Source: Gaiellasilicea sp963749515 | GTDB taxonomy: Bacteria; Actinomycetota; Thermoleophilia; Gaiellales; Gaiellaceae | Assembly: GCA_963749515.1 (NCBI GenBank) | Contig: CAVVMR010000014.1 | Span: 62,001 to 126,000, forward strand | Direction: 5' to 3' | Length of the DNA stretch: 64,000 nt | Shown: one piece after another, positions 15,269-23,643 of the stretch | Position numbering within the stretch: the stretch's first letter is position 1 | Layout: each line of letters starts with the position of its first letter | The notes under the pieces: generated by a model | Told to the model about the DNA's origin: nothing | Database searches by the model: none | Seen by the model: only the letters and a program-made list of their open reading frames with translations | Program-made: the position numbers and the translations under genes

Positions 15269-15904
15269 ATGCGCTTCTCTGTCGTTCTCTTCGACTTCGA
15301 CGGCACCGTGATCGACTCCGGCGCGATCATCATCGCGTCCATGCGGCACGCGACGAAGACCGTGCTCGGCCGCGATATCCCGGACGAGGAGCTGGGGCGC
15401 GCCGTGGGGGGCGCCGGCCTGATCGAGCAGATGCGCATGATCGCCCCCGACCACGTCGACGAGCTCGTCGCCTGCTACCGCGACCACAACGAGCCGTTGC
15501 ACTCCGAGCTCGCCGAGTGTGCGGGGATGACCGACGTCCTGACGGTGCTGAAGGAAGAAGGGCGGACGCTCGGCGTCGTCACCGCCAAGCGGCGCGAGAC
15601 GGTGAAGCTGGCCTTCTCCTACCTGCCGCTGGAGCGGTTCTTCGACATCGTCGTCAGCTCCGACGACACCGAGCGGCACAAGCCGGATCCCGCGCCGCTC
15701 GCGCACGCCCTCGACCTCCTCGGCGCGAAACGGGACGACGCGGTGTACGTCGGCGATTCGCCGTTCGACATCCGCGCCGCGAAGGCAGCGGGAATGCACT
15801 CGGTCGCGGTCACCTGGGGTGGCATCCACCCGCGGGAGCGGCTCGAGGCCGAGGAGCCGGATACCGTCGTCGAGACGCCGGAGGAGCTCCTTGCCGCCCT
15901 CTAA
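15269..15904 (+). CDS. HAD-family phosphatase, PpaX/phosphoglycolate phosphatase-like
   Basis: A 211-residue HAD hydrolase with all core motifs: FDFDGTVIDSG (nucleophile Asp), VVTAKRRETV, KPDPAPLAHAL (Lys) and VYVGDSPFDIRAAKAAGM (acidic motif IV). An alpha-helical cap lies between motifs I and II. The pattern resembles PpaX and Gph, so a small phosphoester or pyrophosphate is the likely substrate. TACGAT lies 7 nt before the ATG. The gene overlaps ligA by 14 nt. Confidence 0.82.
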   Translation: MRFSVVLFDFDGTVIDSGAIIIASMRHATKTVLGRDIPDEELGRAVGGAGLIEQMRMIAPDHVDELVACYRDHNEPLHSELAECAGMTDVLTVLKEEGRTLGVVTAKRRETVKLAFSYLPLERFFDIVVSSDDTERHKPDPAPLAHALDLLGAKRDDAVYVGDSPFDIRAAKAAGMHSVAVTWGGIHPRERLEAEEPDTVVETPEELLAAL

Positions 15905-17936
15905 GGCCGCGCGGGCCAAGGAGCTGCGGGAGCTCCTGCACCACCACAACCACCGCTACCACGTCCTCGACGACCCGGAGGTCGCGGACGCGGAGTACGA
16001 CCGGCTCTTCGACGAGCTGAAGGAGCTCGAGGAGAAGCATCCGGAGCTCGCCACCGACGACTCCCCGACCCGCAGAGTGGGCGGGCCTCCGTCGGACAAG
16101 TTCAAGAAGGTCGAGCACCTCGCGCCGATGGGCTCGCTCGAGAAGGTGACGACGGACGAAGGCCTCCTCAAGTGGGCCGAGGACGTGCGCAAGCGCCTCG
16201 ACTCCGACGAGCCGGTGGCGTACGTGATCGAGCCGAAGATCGACGGCTCGGCGATCTCCCTCGTCTACGAGGACGGGCAGCTGGTTCGCGGCGCCACCCG
16301 CGGCGACGGCCAGCGCGGGGAGGAGGTCACGGTCAACCTGCGCACGATCCGCTCGATTCCGCTCACGCTTCGCGGCGATGCACCGCCGCTGATGGAGGTG
16401 CGCGGCGAGGTGTACTTCCCGCTCTCGGGCTTCCGGCGCTTCAACGAAGAGCAGGTGGCCGCCGGCAAGGCGCCCGCACCGAATCCCCGCAACGCCGCCG
16501 CTGGCTCGCTGCGGCAGCTCGACTCCCGGATCACCGCGGCGCGGCCGCTGTCGGTCTGGATCTACGGCACCGGCTACCGGGAAGGCGTCGCGCCCGATGC
16601 ACACTTCGACACGCTCGCCTGGCTGCGCGAACGGGGCTTCCGGACGAACCCGTTCGCCGAGCGGCTCGAGTCGATCGAGGAGGTCGCGAAGGCCTGCGCG
16701 GAGTGGGAGCGGCGCCGCGCCGAGCTCGACTACGAGATCGACGGCATCGTCGTCAAGGTCGACTCGTTCGACCAGCAGCAGCGCCTCGGCGCGCTCCACG
16801 AGCGACCGCGCTGGGCGCGCGCCTACAAGTGGGCGCCGATGACCGCGGAGACGAAGTTGCTCACGATCGCGATTCGCGTCGGTCGCACGGGCGCCCTCAA
16901 CCCCTGGGCGATCATGGAGCCGGTCAACGTCGGCGGGGTGATGGTGTCGCGCGCGACCCTCCACAACGAGGAGGACATCAACCGCAAGCAGATCCGCGAA
17001 GGCGACCGGGTGATCGTTCAGCGCGCCGGCGACGTGATCCCGCAGATCGTCGGGCCCGCCGGGCCGCACGCGAGGGGCACGAAGGAGTTCAAGATGCCCG
17101 AGCGCTGCCCGCTCTGCGACGCCGAGATCGTGAGGCCCGAGGGCGAGGTCATGCACCGCTGCCCGAACCGTGCCTGCCCGTCTCGCGGGCTCGAGACGCT
17201 GAACAACTGGGTCATGGCCGCCATGGACATCGAGGGTGTGGGCGAGCAGTTCGTCTGGCGCCTCTGGAACGAAGGCCTGCTCCGCTCGATGCCCGATCTC
17301 TACCGGCTGACGGCGGAGCAGCTGATGGAGCTCGAGGGGTACGGCGAGATCTCGGCGCGGAACGCGATCGAGGCGATAGCGCTCTCGAAGGCGCAGCCGT
17401 TCTCCCGCGTCCTCTTCGGCCTGAACATCCCGGACGTCGGCTGGGTGACCGCCCGCAACCTCGCACGCCACTTCGGAGACGTCGACAAGCTCCTCGACGC
17501 GAGCCAGGAGGAGATCCTCGAGGTGGAGGGGATCGGCCCCGACCGGGCCGAGGCGATCGCGGAGTGGTTCTCGGACGAGCAGAACCGAACGCTCGTCGCG
17601 GAGCTGCGCGAGCTCGGGCTGCGCTTCGAGGTCGGGGAGGAGGAGAGGCCGATCGAAGGCCCGCTGACCGGCAGCCAGTACGTGATCACCGGCACGCTCG
17701 AGACCTTCTCCCGCGAGGAGGCGAAGAGCGCGCTCGAGGCCCTCGGGGCCAAGGTCTCCGACAGCGTCTCGAAGAAGACGACCGGCGTCTTCGTCGGCGA
17801 GAGCCCGGGCTCGAAGGTGGCGAAGGCGCAGAAGGCGGGCGTGGCGATCCTCTCGGAGGAGGATCTGCGCGAGCTCGTGAAGGACGCTCCGTCCGTCACG
17901 CCGGCGACCACCTCGGCGCCTCGCCGCCGGCGCTGA
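15891..17936 (+). CDS. ligA: NAD+-dependent DNA ligase
   Basis: Seals nicks in replication and repair. Domains in order: Ia (LRELLHHHNHRYHVLDDPEV), adenylation domain with the catalytic Lys ~116 in EPKIDGSA, OB fold, a Cys4 zinc finger (CPLC, CPNRAC), helix-hairpin-helix repeats (LEVEGIGPDRAEAIAEWFSD) and a C-terminal BRCT domain (TGSQYVITGTLETFSREEAK). At about 681 residues it is full length. I place the start at TTG 15891, within the end of the HAD gene; an in-frame start at 15819 would lengthen it with unlikely sequence. Confidence 0.96.
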   Translation: MPPSKAARAKELRELLHHHNHRYHVLDDPEVADAEYDRLFDELKELEEKHPELATDDSPTRRVGGPPSDKFKKVEHLAPMGSLEKVTTDEGLLKWAEDVRKRLDSDEPVAYVIEPKIDGSAISLVYEDGQLVRGATRGDGQRGEEVTVNLRTIRSIPLTLRGDAPPLMEVRGEVYFPLSGFRRFNEEQVAAGKAPAPNPRNAAAGSLRQLDSRITAARPLSVWIYGTGYREGVAPDAHFDTLAWLRERGFRTNPFAERLESIEEVAKACAEWERRRAELDYEIDGIVVKVDSFDQQQRLGALHERPRWARAYKWAPMTAETKLLTIAIRVGRTGALNPWAIMEPVNVGGVMVSRATLHNEEDINRKQIREGDRVIVQRAGDVIPQIVGPAGPHARGTKEFKMPERCPLCDAEIVRPEGEVMHRCPNRACPSRGLETLNNWVMAAMDIEGVGEQFVWRLWNEGLLRSMPDLYRLTAEQLMELEGYGEISARNAIEAIALSKAQPFSRVLFGLNIPDVGWVTARNLARHFGDVDKLLDASQEEILEVEGIGPDRAEAIAEWFSDEQNRTLVAELRELGLRFEVGEEERPIEGPLTGSQYVITGTLETFSREEAKSALEALGAKVSDSVSKKTTGVFVGESPGSKVAKAQKAGVAILSEEDLRELVKDAPSVTPATTSAPRRRR

Positions 17937-17943
17937 AGAGCAG

Positions 17944-17972
17944 TTGAACGAGTAGCGTCCGCAAGGTACCAT
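17944..17972 (+). promoter_or_regulatory. Promoter for the PadR gene
   Basis: TTGAAC (17944-17949) and TACCAT (17967-17972) are separated by exactly 17 bp. The predicted transcription start falls near 17980, which is itself an ATG in frame with the PadR gene. Confidence 0.65.
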
Positions 17973-17979
17973 GCAACGC

Positions 17980-18330
17980 ATGGAACCGGGTGGAGCAAGG
18001 AACTCGCTCTCGCAACTCCGGCGCGGCGCCGTCGAGTACTGCGTCCTCGCGCTCCTGCGCGACGGCGAACGGTACGGCTTCGAGCTCGTGCGAAAGCTCT
18101 CCGAGGTCGACGGCCTCGTCACGAGCGAGGGGACGATCTACCCGCTGCTGACGCGCCTCCGTCGCGACAGGCTCGTGACCACATCCTGGCGCGAGTCGGA
18201 GTCGGGGCCGCCTCGGCGCTACTACCAGCTCACCGACGCGGGCCGGGATGCCCTCGCCGGGTTCACAAGAGAATGGGCCAGATTCCGCGACGGAGTCGAC
18301 GGTCTGCTCATGGAGGAGGGAGCACGATGA
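17980..18330 (+). CDS. PadR-family transcriptional regulator
   Basis: A small winged-helix repressor: LRRGAVEYCVLALLRDGERY, GFELVRKLSEVDGLVTSEGT, IYPLLTRLRRDRLVTTSWRE and SGPPRRYYQLTDAGRDAL are the classic PadR segments. An ATG nine bases earlier (17971) overlaps the -10 box, so the leaderless start at 17980 is preferred. The stop overlaps the next gene (ATGA). A PadR gene paired with a HAAS-domain membrane gene is a common arrangement in which PadR controls its partner. Confidence 0.88.
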   Translation: MEPGGARNSLSQLRRGAVEYCVLALLRDGERYGFELVRKLSEVDGLVTSEGTIYPLLTRLRRDRLVTTSWRESESGPPRRYYQLTDAGRDALAGFTREWARFRDGVDGLLMEEGAR

Positions 18331-18926
18331 CCACCAGCCACACGAACGAGCTCGTCTCGGCGTATCTGCAGCGGCTCGAGCGAGCTGCCGACTTGTTGCC
18401 GCGGGCGCGCCGGGCGGAGCTCGTCGCCGAGATCCGCGAGCACATCGACGACGCGCTCCTCGAGGCCGGCGCGGCCGACGAGGTCGTCGTGCGGAACGTG
18501 CTCGAGCGCCTCGGCTCGCCCGACGAGATCGTCGCTGCTGCCGGCCCGGTGCAGAGGCACTCCGGCCGGCTCGAGCTCGCGGCGATGATCGCGCTGGCAA
18601 TCCCGTTCCTCGGCTGGTTCGTTGGCGTTGTCCTCGTCACCGCCTCTCACGCCTGGACACGCCGAGAAAAGGCGGTCGGGGTCGGGCTGGTGCTGCTCCC
18701 TGCTGTCGTGCTCGCTCTCGGCGTCGTCGCCGTCTCCGCAGACGGGTCCGAGGTCACTCAGGTCGGAACAACCCCCGGCGAAGAGGAGGGCAACGGCTCG
18801 AGCAGCCTCGGGCCGCTCGAGCTGGCGGTCATTCTCGGCACCTTCTTCGCGGGGCCGCTGTCGGCGGTGTACCTCAACTCCCGCCTGCGGCGGCCTCCTG
18901 AGCCCGCGGGGCTGGCGTCAGCCTGA
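18327..18926 (+). CDS. HAAS-domain (DUF1700-like) membrane protein
   Basis: A 199-residue protein. The N-terminal ~75 residues form a helical HAAS-type domain (YLQRLERAADLLPRARRAEL, EIREHIDDALLEAG, VLERLGSPDEIVAAA). Three hydrophobic segments follow (LELAAMIALAIPFLGWFVGV, VGLVLLPAVVLALGVVAVSA, LELAVILGTFFAGPLSAVYL). Such proteins are usually partners of an upstream PadR regulator. Function unknown. ATG at 18327 overlaps the PadR stop; the 3' end overlaps the convergent carboxypeptidase by 9 nt. Confidence 0.75.
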   Translation: MTTSHTNELVSAYLQRLERAADLLPRARRAELVAEIREHIDDALLEAGAADEVVVRNVLERLGSPDEIVAAAGPVQRHSGRLELAAMIALAIPFLGWFVGVVLVTASHAWTRREKAVGVGLVLLPAVVLALGVVAVSADGSEVTQVGTTPGEEEGNGSSSLGPLELAVILGTFFAGPLSAVYLNSRLRRPPEPAGLASA

Positions 18927-20147
18927 CGCGGCCAGAGCAGTCGCGAAGCGATCCTGCGCCACCCTCGCCCAGTAGGTCGAGATCGGGCGGCCGTTCTGGA
19001 GGACCGAGAAGGCGTACCGGTCGCGGACGAAGCCGGACAGGGCCGAGGCGATCATCGTCGTCCCGGTCTTCGCGATCACCTGCCCGCGCGCCGGTCTCGA
19101 CCCGAGCCGGTCCTCGAGCGTCCCGTCCACACCCGCGACGGCGAGCGACTGGAGGAATGCATCGCGCAGGTCGCCCTGCGCAAGGCCCGCTTCCAGGAGC
19201 GCGACGACGGCCGTCGCGGTGAGCCGGTCGAGGCTCGAGAGCCCCGAGCCGTCGGCAAGGCGGACACCGGCGAGCGGGATCTCGGCAGCCACGAGGGCGG
19301 CCCGCATGACGCGCACGCCCGCTGCAGTCGATCCCTGGCCCGCATAGACCGCGCCGAGTTGCTTCACGAGCATCTCCGCCGTGTAGTTGTCGCTCTCGCG
19401 CCCCATGAAGCGGACGATGTCCGCGAGCGGCTCGGAGACGTCGCGGGCGAGTGGCAGTCCGGTCATCGTGAGCACCCCCGCCCTCGTGCGCTCTGCGACC
19501 GCGACGCCCACGCTCTCGAGCGCCTCCCGGAGGAGTGACGCAGCCGCGAGGGCCGGGTTCGGAGCAGTGCGTCCACGGTAGCGGCCGCGGTCGACGACGA
19601 GCGCCGAGAGCGGTGGCGACTCCTGGATGTAGAAGCGAGGCTTCCAGCCCGGGCCGACTCGGACGGTGTCGAACCACGACTCGTCGGCGACCACGGCTCC
19701 GTCGACGCGCCGGATGCCCCAGGCAGCGATCTCCGTCGCGAGCGCGGCGAGATCCTCCGGCTCGAGCGTCGGGTCGCCGTACCCGCGCAGCCAGAGGTCC
19801 CCGTGCCAGACGTCGCCCACGAGCGTGCCGGCGCCGACGATCTCCGTGTGAAACCGATAGCCGGGCCCGAGCTGTGCGAGCGCCGCGTAGGCGACCGGCA
19901 GCTTCTGGTTCGACGCCGGGACGAGCGCCAGCGCGGGATTACGGGAGTAGACGACGGCACCCGTGCGGAGATCGACGGCGAGCGCCGCCGTGCGCGCCGG
20001 GTCGACGTTCGGCACGTCGAGCGCGCGATCGAGCCGGCTGACGAGGGTGGGGTCGGCTCCGTAGGCCGGTGCAGCGAAGACGAGCAGGATCGTCAGGGCC
20101 GCGAAACATGGGCCACGGACGCCCCGAAGATAGGCCCGGCGGCCCAT
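18918..20147 (-). CDS. dacB: D-alanyl-D-alanine carboxypeptidase/endopeptidase (PBP4 type, S13 family)
   Basis: A 409-residue secreted penicillin-binding protein. A signal peptide (ALTILLVFAAPAYGA) is followed by the three active-site motifs: SxxK in VPASNQKLPVA, SxN in GRESDNYTAEML and KTG in VIAKTGTT. It would trim or cleave peptidoglycan cross-links outside the membrane. The start at 20147 places the signal peptide properly; longer in-frame starts run into the divergent gene. The domain inserted after SxxK is shorter than in E. coli PBP4. Confidence 0.88.
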   Translation of the reverse strand: MGRRAYLRGVRGPCFAALTILLVFAAPAYGADPTLVSRLDRALDVPNVDPARTAALAVDLRTGAVVYSRNPALALVPASNQKLPVAYAALAQLGPGYRFHTEIVGAGTLVGDVWHGDLWLRGYGDPTLEPEDLAALATEIAAWGIRRVDGAVVADESWFDTVRVGPGWKPRFYIQESPPLSALVVDRGRYRGRTAPNPALAAASLLREALESVGVAVAERTRAGVLTMTGLPLARDVSEPLADIVRFMGRESDNYTAEMLVKQLGAVYAGQGSTAAGVRVMRAALVAAEIPLAGVRLADGSGLSSLDRLTATAVVALLEAGLAQGDLRDAFLQSLAVAGVDGTLEDRLGSRPARGQVIAKTGTTMIASALSGFVRDRYAFSVLQNGRPISTYWARVAQDRFATALAASG

Positions 20148-20183
20148 GTCGCGAGTTCGTCCGCGGCGGATAATGAAAGTGCT

Positions 20184-20495
20184 GTGGAAGGCCGCCTCCC
20201 CGGAGTCCTGACCGAGATTCGGTCGATTCTCGATGCGCCCGCAGATGCGGAGCAGCTGCCGCGTGCCGTCGTCGAGAACACGCTGACGAACGGCTACGCC
20301 CAGGCGCTGGCGATCGAGGGCGAGCGGCTGCGGATCGAGCGTCGGCTGCGCGCGCTCCTGCGTGCGGAGCCCGGCCCGAGTGCGCGCGTCCGCATGGAAG
20401 AGATCGCGGAGCTGACGAATCAGCTTGCCGGCGCCGACCGGGAGCTCGCGGGTCTCCGCGCTCTCCTCGCCACGCTCCGCGCGCAGGCTCTCTAG
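20184..20495 (+). CDS. Small coiled-coil protein of unknown function
   Basis: About 103 residues if started at GTG 20184, directly opposite the carboxypeptidase start. The C-terminal half is a heptad-like helix (RMEEIAELTNQLAGADREL, LRALLATLRAQAL). The composition (Arg, Glu, Leu, Ala) suggests a soluble rod. No family recognised. The frame is open well upstream, but that part is antisense to the carboxypeptidase gene and unlikely to be translated. Confidence 0.5.
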   Translation: MEGRLPGVLTEIRSILDAPADAEQLPRAVVENTLTNGYAQALAIEGERLRIERRLRALLRAEPGPSARVRMEEIAELTNQLAGADRELAGLRALLATLRAQAL

Positions 20496-20555
20496 CTTCA
20501 TCTCCACCTCTTCGGTTGGTACGCCCGCGTTCCTGGCCGGCCAGGGGGCGGGGGG

Positions 20556-21188
20556 CTAGACGATCCCGGATCGGACGGCGTAGACGGCCGCCTGGATCCG
20601 GTTCTCGATCTGGAGCTTCATGAGGATGTTGGAGATGTGGTTCTTGACCGTCTTCGGGCTGATGTGCAGCTCGGCGGCGATCATCCCGTTGTCCTTGCCG
20701 TTCGCGATCAGCTTCAGCACCTGGATCTCCCGGTCGGAGAGCTCGGCCCGGATGGTCGCCGCAGCTTCCGGCGCCGCCGTGGTCGCGCGAACGTGCTGGA
20801 GCACCTTGCCGGCGATGTGCGGAGAGATCAGCGACTCCCCGACCGCCGCCGAGCGGATGCCGCTCATCAGGTCCTGGATCGACGCGTCCTTGAGCAGATA
20901 GCCGCACGCGCCGGCCAGGATCGCATCCATCACGTCCTGCTCCTGGTCGGAGATCGTGAGGACGATCACCCGCGTCAGCGGTGCGTCTCGGCTGATGTGG
21001 CGTGTGGCCTCGACGCCTGTCATGCCCGGCATGTTGAGGTCCATGACGACGACGTCGGGCGCCGCGAGGCGAACGTGCTGCAAGGCCTCCGCGCCGGTCG
21101 CCGCCTCGGCGACGATCTGGACGCCTTGCTCCTCGAGCAGATTTCGGAGCCCCGTCCGGAAAAGGTCGTGGTCGTCCACGAGCAGCAC
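20556..21188 (-). CDS. NarL/FixJ-family response regulator
   Basis: Two-domain regulator of about 211 residues. The receiver domain has LLVDDHDLFRTGL, phospho-acceptor Asp in VVVMDLNMPGMTG and Lys in GYLLKDAS. The C-terminal LuxR-type helix-turn-helix is LSDREIQVLKLIANG and HISPKTVKNHISNILMKL. No histidine kinase gene adjoins it. GTG 21188 would begin right at the first receiver strand, which is rather short. A CTG at 21236, 5 nt after a strong GGGAGG, gives a more natural N-terminus. Confidence 0.92.
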   Translation of the reverse strand: MLLVDDHDLFRTGLRNLLEEQGVQIVAEAATGAEALQHVRLAAPDVVVMDLNMPGMTGVEATRHISRDAPLTRVIVLTISDQEQDVMDAILAGACGYLLKDASIQDLMSGIRSAAVGESLISPHIAGKVLQHVRATTAAPEAAATIRAELSDREIQVLKLIANGKDNGMIAAELHISPKTVKNHISNILMKLQIENRIQAAVYAVRSGIV

Positions 21189-21282
21189 GCGAATGGTGTG
21201 CTCTGTTGCGTCCTCGATCGGTGCAGTCTCGGTCAGCGCTGCCTCCCAGAGCAGTGGCAGAGGGGTGCCAGTTTATCGGTCG

Positions 21283-22431
21283 TCAGCGGATCGTGATCGT
21301 GACCGTCCGCCGGCCCCACGCGCGCGCTTGCTTCAGCGTCGGGAACCAGAGGTCGATCACATTTCCGTGCACCGACCCACCGGTGTCGGCCGCGATGCCC
21401 GTCCCGTAGCCCGGGATCGTCAGCCGCGTCCCGAGTGGGATCACCGCTGGATCGACCGCGACGACGCCCACAGACGTCTGCATTCCGGTCGAGGTGCGGC
21501 CGTGGATGGAATAGCCGGTCGAGGAGACGGTGATCGTCCGCGGTCCGCTCGCTGCCGTAGAAACGGTCGCGACGGGAGTGGCGGCCGGCTCGGGGGTCGA
21601 GATCGCGGCGGTCTGCTGCTCCGCGGTCTGCACCTGTGCCTCGATCGCAGCGATGCGTGCCGCGTTCAGGCCCTGCTGATGCCGGAGTCCCGCGACGAAG
21701 CTTCGTCGGGCAGCAGCGCTCGCGGCGAGCTGTCGGGCGCGCTCGTCTGCTGCGGCGGCGAGAGCGTCGAGCTCCTCTGCCTGTTTCGCGAGCCGTGCGT
21801 CGAGGGCGGCCAGCTGCGTCCGTGCCTCCCGCGCCTGCTCGATGATCCGGTTGCTCTGGCCGGCGGCGCGGCTGAGGCTGTCGAGCCCGGCGAGCGCCTC
21901 GTCGAGCGAGTCCGAGCTCAGCAGGACCGCGAGTGGGTCGCCCTGGTCGGGCCGTTCGTAGAGAGCGCGGACGAGTACTGCGAGCTGCGACTCGGAGACA
22001 CTGACGGCCTGCTTCGCGATTCCGAGCTGCTTCGCCGCTGCGGCGCGATCCTCCGCGACCTGCGCCCGGCGGGCGGCGAGGGCGCTCAGGTCGCCTTCCG
22101 TGCGCCGGAGCTCGCTCTCGAGCGCGTACAGCTCGAGGGTCGCTGCGTTCGCACGCGCATCGAGCGAGCCGGAGCCGGCACGTAGCTGGGCCACTTGTGA
22201 CTGCGCCGCCTGCGAGCGCGGAGCGGAGGCATTCGCGGCGAGGGCGATCGGAACGGTCGCCAGCAAGGCAAAGCCCGTCAAGACGGCCACGAGGCGCGCC
22301 GCGCCCCTCGTTGAATACGTCCCCACGAGGTCGCGGACCGTAGCAAGTTTGGCAACACGACGTCGCGGTTTGTGATTCGCGAACGTGGGGTAGAGCAGAC
22401 GTTTTTTGGCTCTATTGGGCGTTGCAGGCAT
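21283..22431 (-). CDS. Secreted coiled-coil protein with 3D (RlpA-like) domain
   Basis: A 382-residue protein. After a basic N-terminus comes a signal/TM segment (LVAVLTGFALLATVPIALAA), then ~200 residues of Ala-rich coiled coil (LYALESELRRTEGDLSALA). The C-terminal 3D domain includes TSVGVVAVDPAVIPLGTRL, IPGYGTGIAADTGGSVHGN and VIDLWFPT, with the Asp residues that name the family. 3D domains occur in peptidoglycan hydrolases of the YabE/MltA type. It is divergent to an NlpC/P60 gene with a similar coiled-coil design, which suggests joint wall remodelling. Confidence 0.82.
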   Translation of the reverse strand: MPATPNRAKKRLLYPTFANHKPRRRVAKLATVRDLVGTYSTRGAARLVAVLTGFALLATVPIALAANASAPRSQAAQSQVAQLRAGSGSLDARANAATLELYALESELRRTEGDLSALAARRAQVAEDRAAAAKQLGIAKQAVSVSESQLAVLVRALYERPDQGDPLAVLLSSDSLDEALAGLDSLSRAAGQSNRIIEQAREARTQLAALDARLAKQAEELDALAAAADERARQLAASAAARRSFVAGLRHQQGLNAARIAAIEAQVQTAEQQTAAISTPEPAATPVATVSTAASGPRTITVSSTGYSIHGRTSTGMQTSVGVVAVDPAVIPLGTRLTIPGYGTGIAADTGGSVHGNVIDLWFPTLKQARAWGRRTVTITIR

Positions 22432-22450
22432 CCGAAAGGACTGCTAGGGT
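22422..22450 (+). promoter_or_regulatory. Promoter for the NlpC/P60 gene
   Basis: TTGCAG (22422-22427), a 17-bp spacer, and TAGGGT (22445-22450) match the actinobacterial housekeeping consensus. It overlaps the start codon region of the divergent 3D-domain gene and lies about 40 bp upstream of GTG 22492. Confidence 0.6.
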
Positions 22451-22491
22451 GCCCCACTTGTGACGGACCTGGCCCCCACGGGGTGTCTGGC

Positions 22492-23643
22492 GTGTTCGAG
22501 CGAAAGATCGAAGGTCGCGTAATTAGCTCGAGCAGGCGAATGGCGCCGGCGCTCCTTTCGGTTCTCACGGCGATTTTGGTGGCCGTCGCCTTGGCCTGCG
22601 TGAAATCCGCAGCAGCCGATCCGATCGACTCGAAGCGCGCCGAAGCGCAGACCGTGCTCGCGCAGATCGAGGAGATCGACGGGCAGCTCGAGGGGGCGGT
22701 CGAGGCGTACAACCTCGCAAGCGTCAAGCTCGACCGGATCCAGGGCGAGCTGACTGCGAACTCGCGCCATCTCGTGATCGCGCGCAAGAGCCTGAAGAAC
22801 GCCCAGACGCACCTCTCCGAGCGCCTCGTCGCGCTGTACGTGGGCGGCGGCGAGGGCAACTCGCTCGAGGTGCTGCTCGGAGCCAAGTCGATCGACGACC
22901 TGATGAACCGGCTCGATGCCGCAGAGCGGGTCTCCGCCCAGGACGCGCGCGTGCTTTCCCAGGTGAAGAGCTTCCGGACACAGGTCAAGCAGCGGCGCGT
23001 CCGCCTACAGCGGGCAAGGACGGAGCAGGTGCAGGTCGTCGCCGATCGCGCAGCGCAACGGCAGTCGATCGAGGGCCAGCTCTCCGAGCGCAACCGCCTG
23101 CTCGCCTCGATCAAGGATCAGATCGCCAGCCTCGAGGCTGCCGAGCGCCTTCGCCAGCAGCGGCTGGCCGCAGAGGCTCGCGCGCGACTTTCGAGGGTGA
23201 CGCTGCAGGCCCAGGATCAGGCTCTGCAGTCCACCGACGCGCTTCTCGTCCAGGATCCCACCAGTGAGGCGTTCGCACCCGCACCACCGTCCCGGTACGG
23301 GGGAGTGGTCGGGATCGCGATGCAGTACCTGGGCGTTCCGTATGTCTGGGGCGGCGCGAGCCCGTCGGGCTTCGACTGCTCCGGCTTCGTCTCGTATGTC
23401 TACGCCCAGGTCGGTGTATCGCTGCCGCACCACGCCGCGTCGCAGTACGGCTCGGGCTCGCCCGTCTCGCGCGACGCGCTCGAGTCCGGTGACCTCGTCT
23501 TCTTCAACGGGCTCGGCCACGTCGGCATCTACATCGGCGGCGGCCAGTTCGTCCACGCGCCGCACACCGGCGACGTCGTCAAGATCTCCAGCCTGTACGA
23601 CTCCTGGTACGCCGCCACCTGGGTCGGCGCCAGGAGGATCTAG
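22492..23643 (+). CDS. NlpC/P60 peptidoglycan endopeptidase with coiled-coil N-terminus
   Basis: A RipA/PcsB-like secreted hydrolase of about 383 residues. Hydrophobic signal segment (LLSVLTAILVAVALACVKSA), long coiled coil (LAQIEEIDGQLEGAVEAYNL onward), then the NlpC/P60 domain: catalytic Cys in GFDCSGFVSYVY, His in GHVGIYIGGGQFVHAP, third residue near HTGD. It should cleave stem peptides in the wall; the coiled coil likely controls access. The start could be GTG 22492 or ATG 22540 (directly before the signal segment). Its stop overlaps that of the convergent fadD. Confidence 0.9.
   Translation: MFERKIEGRVISSSRRMAPALLSVLTAILVAVALACVKSAAADPIDSKRAEAQTVLAQIEEIDGQLEGAVEAYNLASVKLDRIQGELTANSRHLVIARKSLKNAQTHLSERLVALYVGGGEGNSLEVLLGAKSIDDLMNRLDAAERVSAQDARVLSQVKSFRTQVKQRRVRLQRARTEQVQVVADRAAQRQSIEGQLSERNRLLASIKDQIASLEAAERLRQQRLAAEARARLSRVTLQAQDQALQSTDALLVQDPTSEAFAPAPPSRYGGVVGIAMQYLGVPYVWGGASPSGFDCSGFVSYVYAQVGVSLPHHAASQYGSGSPVSRDALESGDLVFFNGLGHVGIYIGGGQFVHAPHTGDVVKISSLYDSWYAATWVGARRI

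Noticed and set aside
15083..18122. Very long open frames antisense to ligA and neighbours
   Set aside because: Typical of high-G+C DNA; Arg/Ala/Asp-biased without domains, opposite well-conserved genes.
19803..20183. Long 5' extension of the small coiled-coil gene at 20184
   Set aside because: It runs antisense through the signal peptide and N-terminal part of the carboxypeptidase gene and has no protein-like features.
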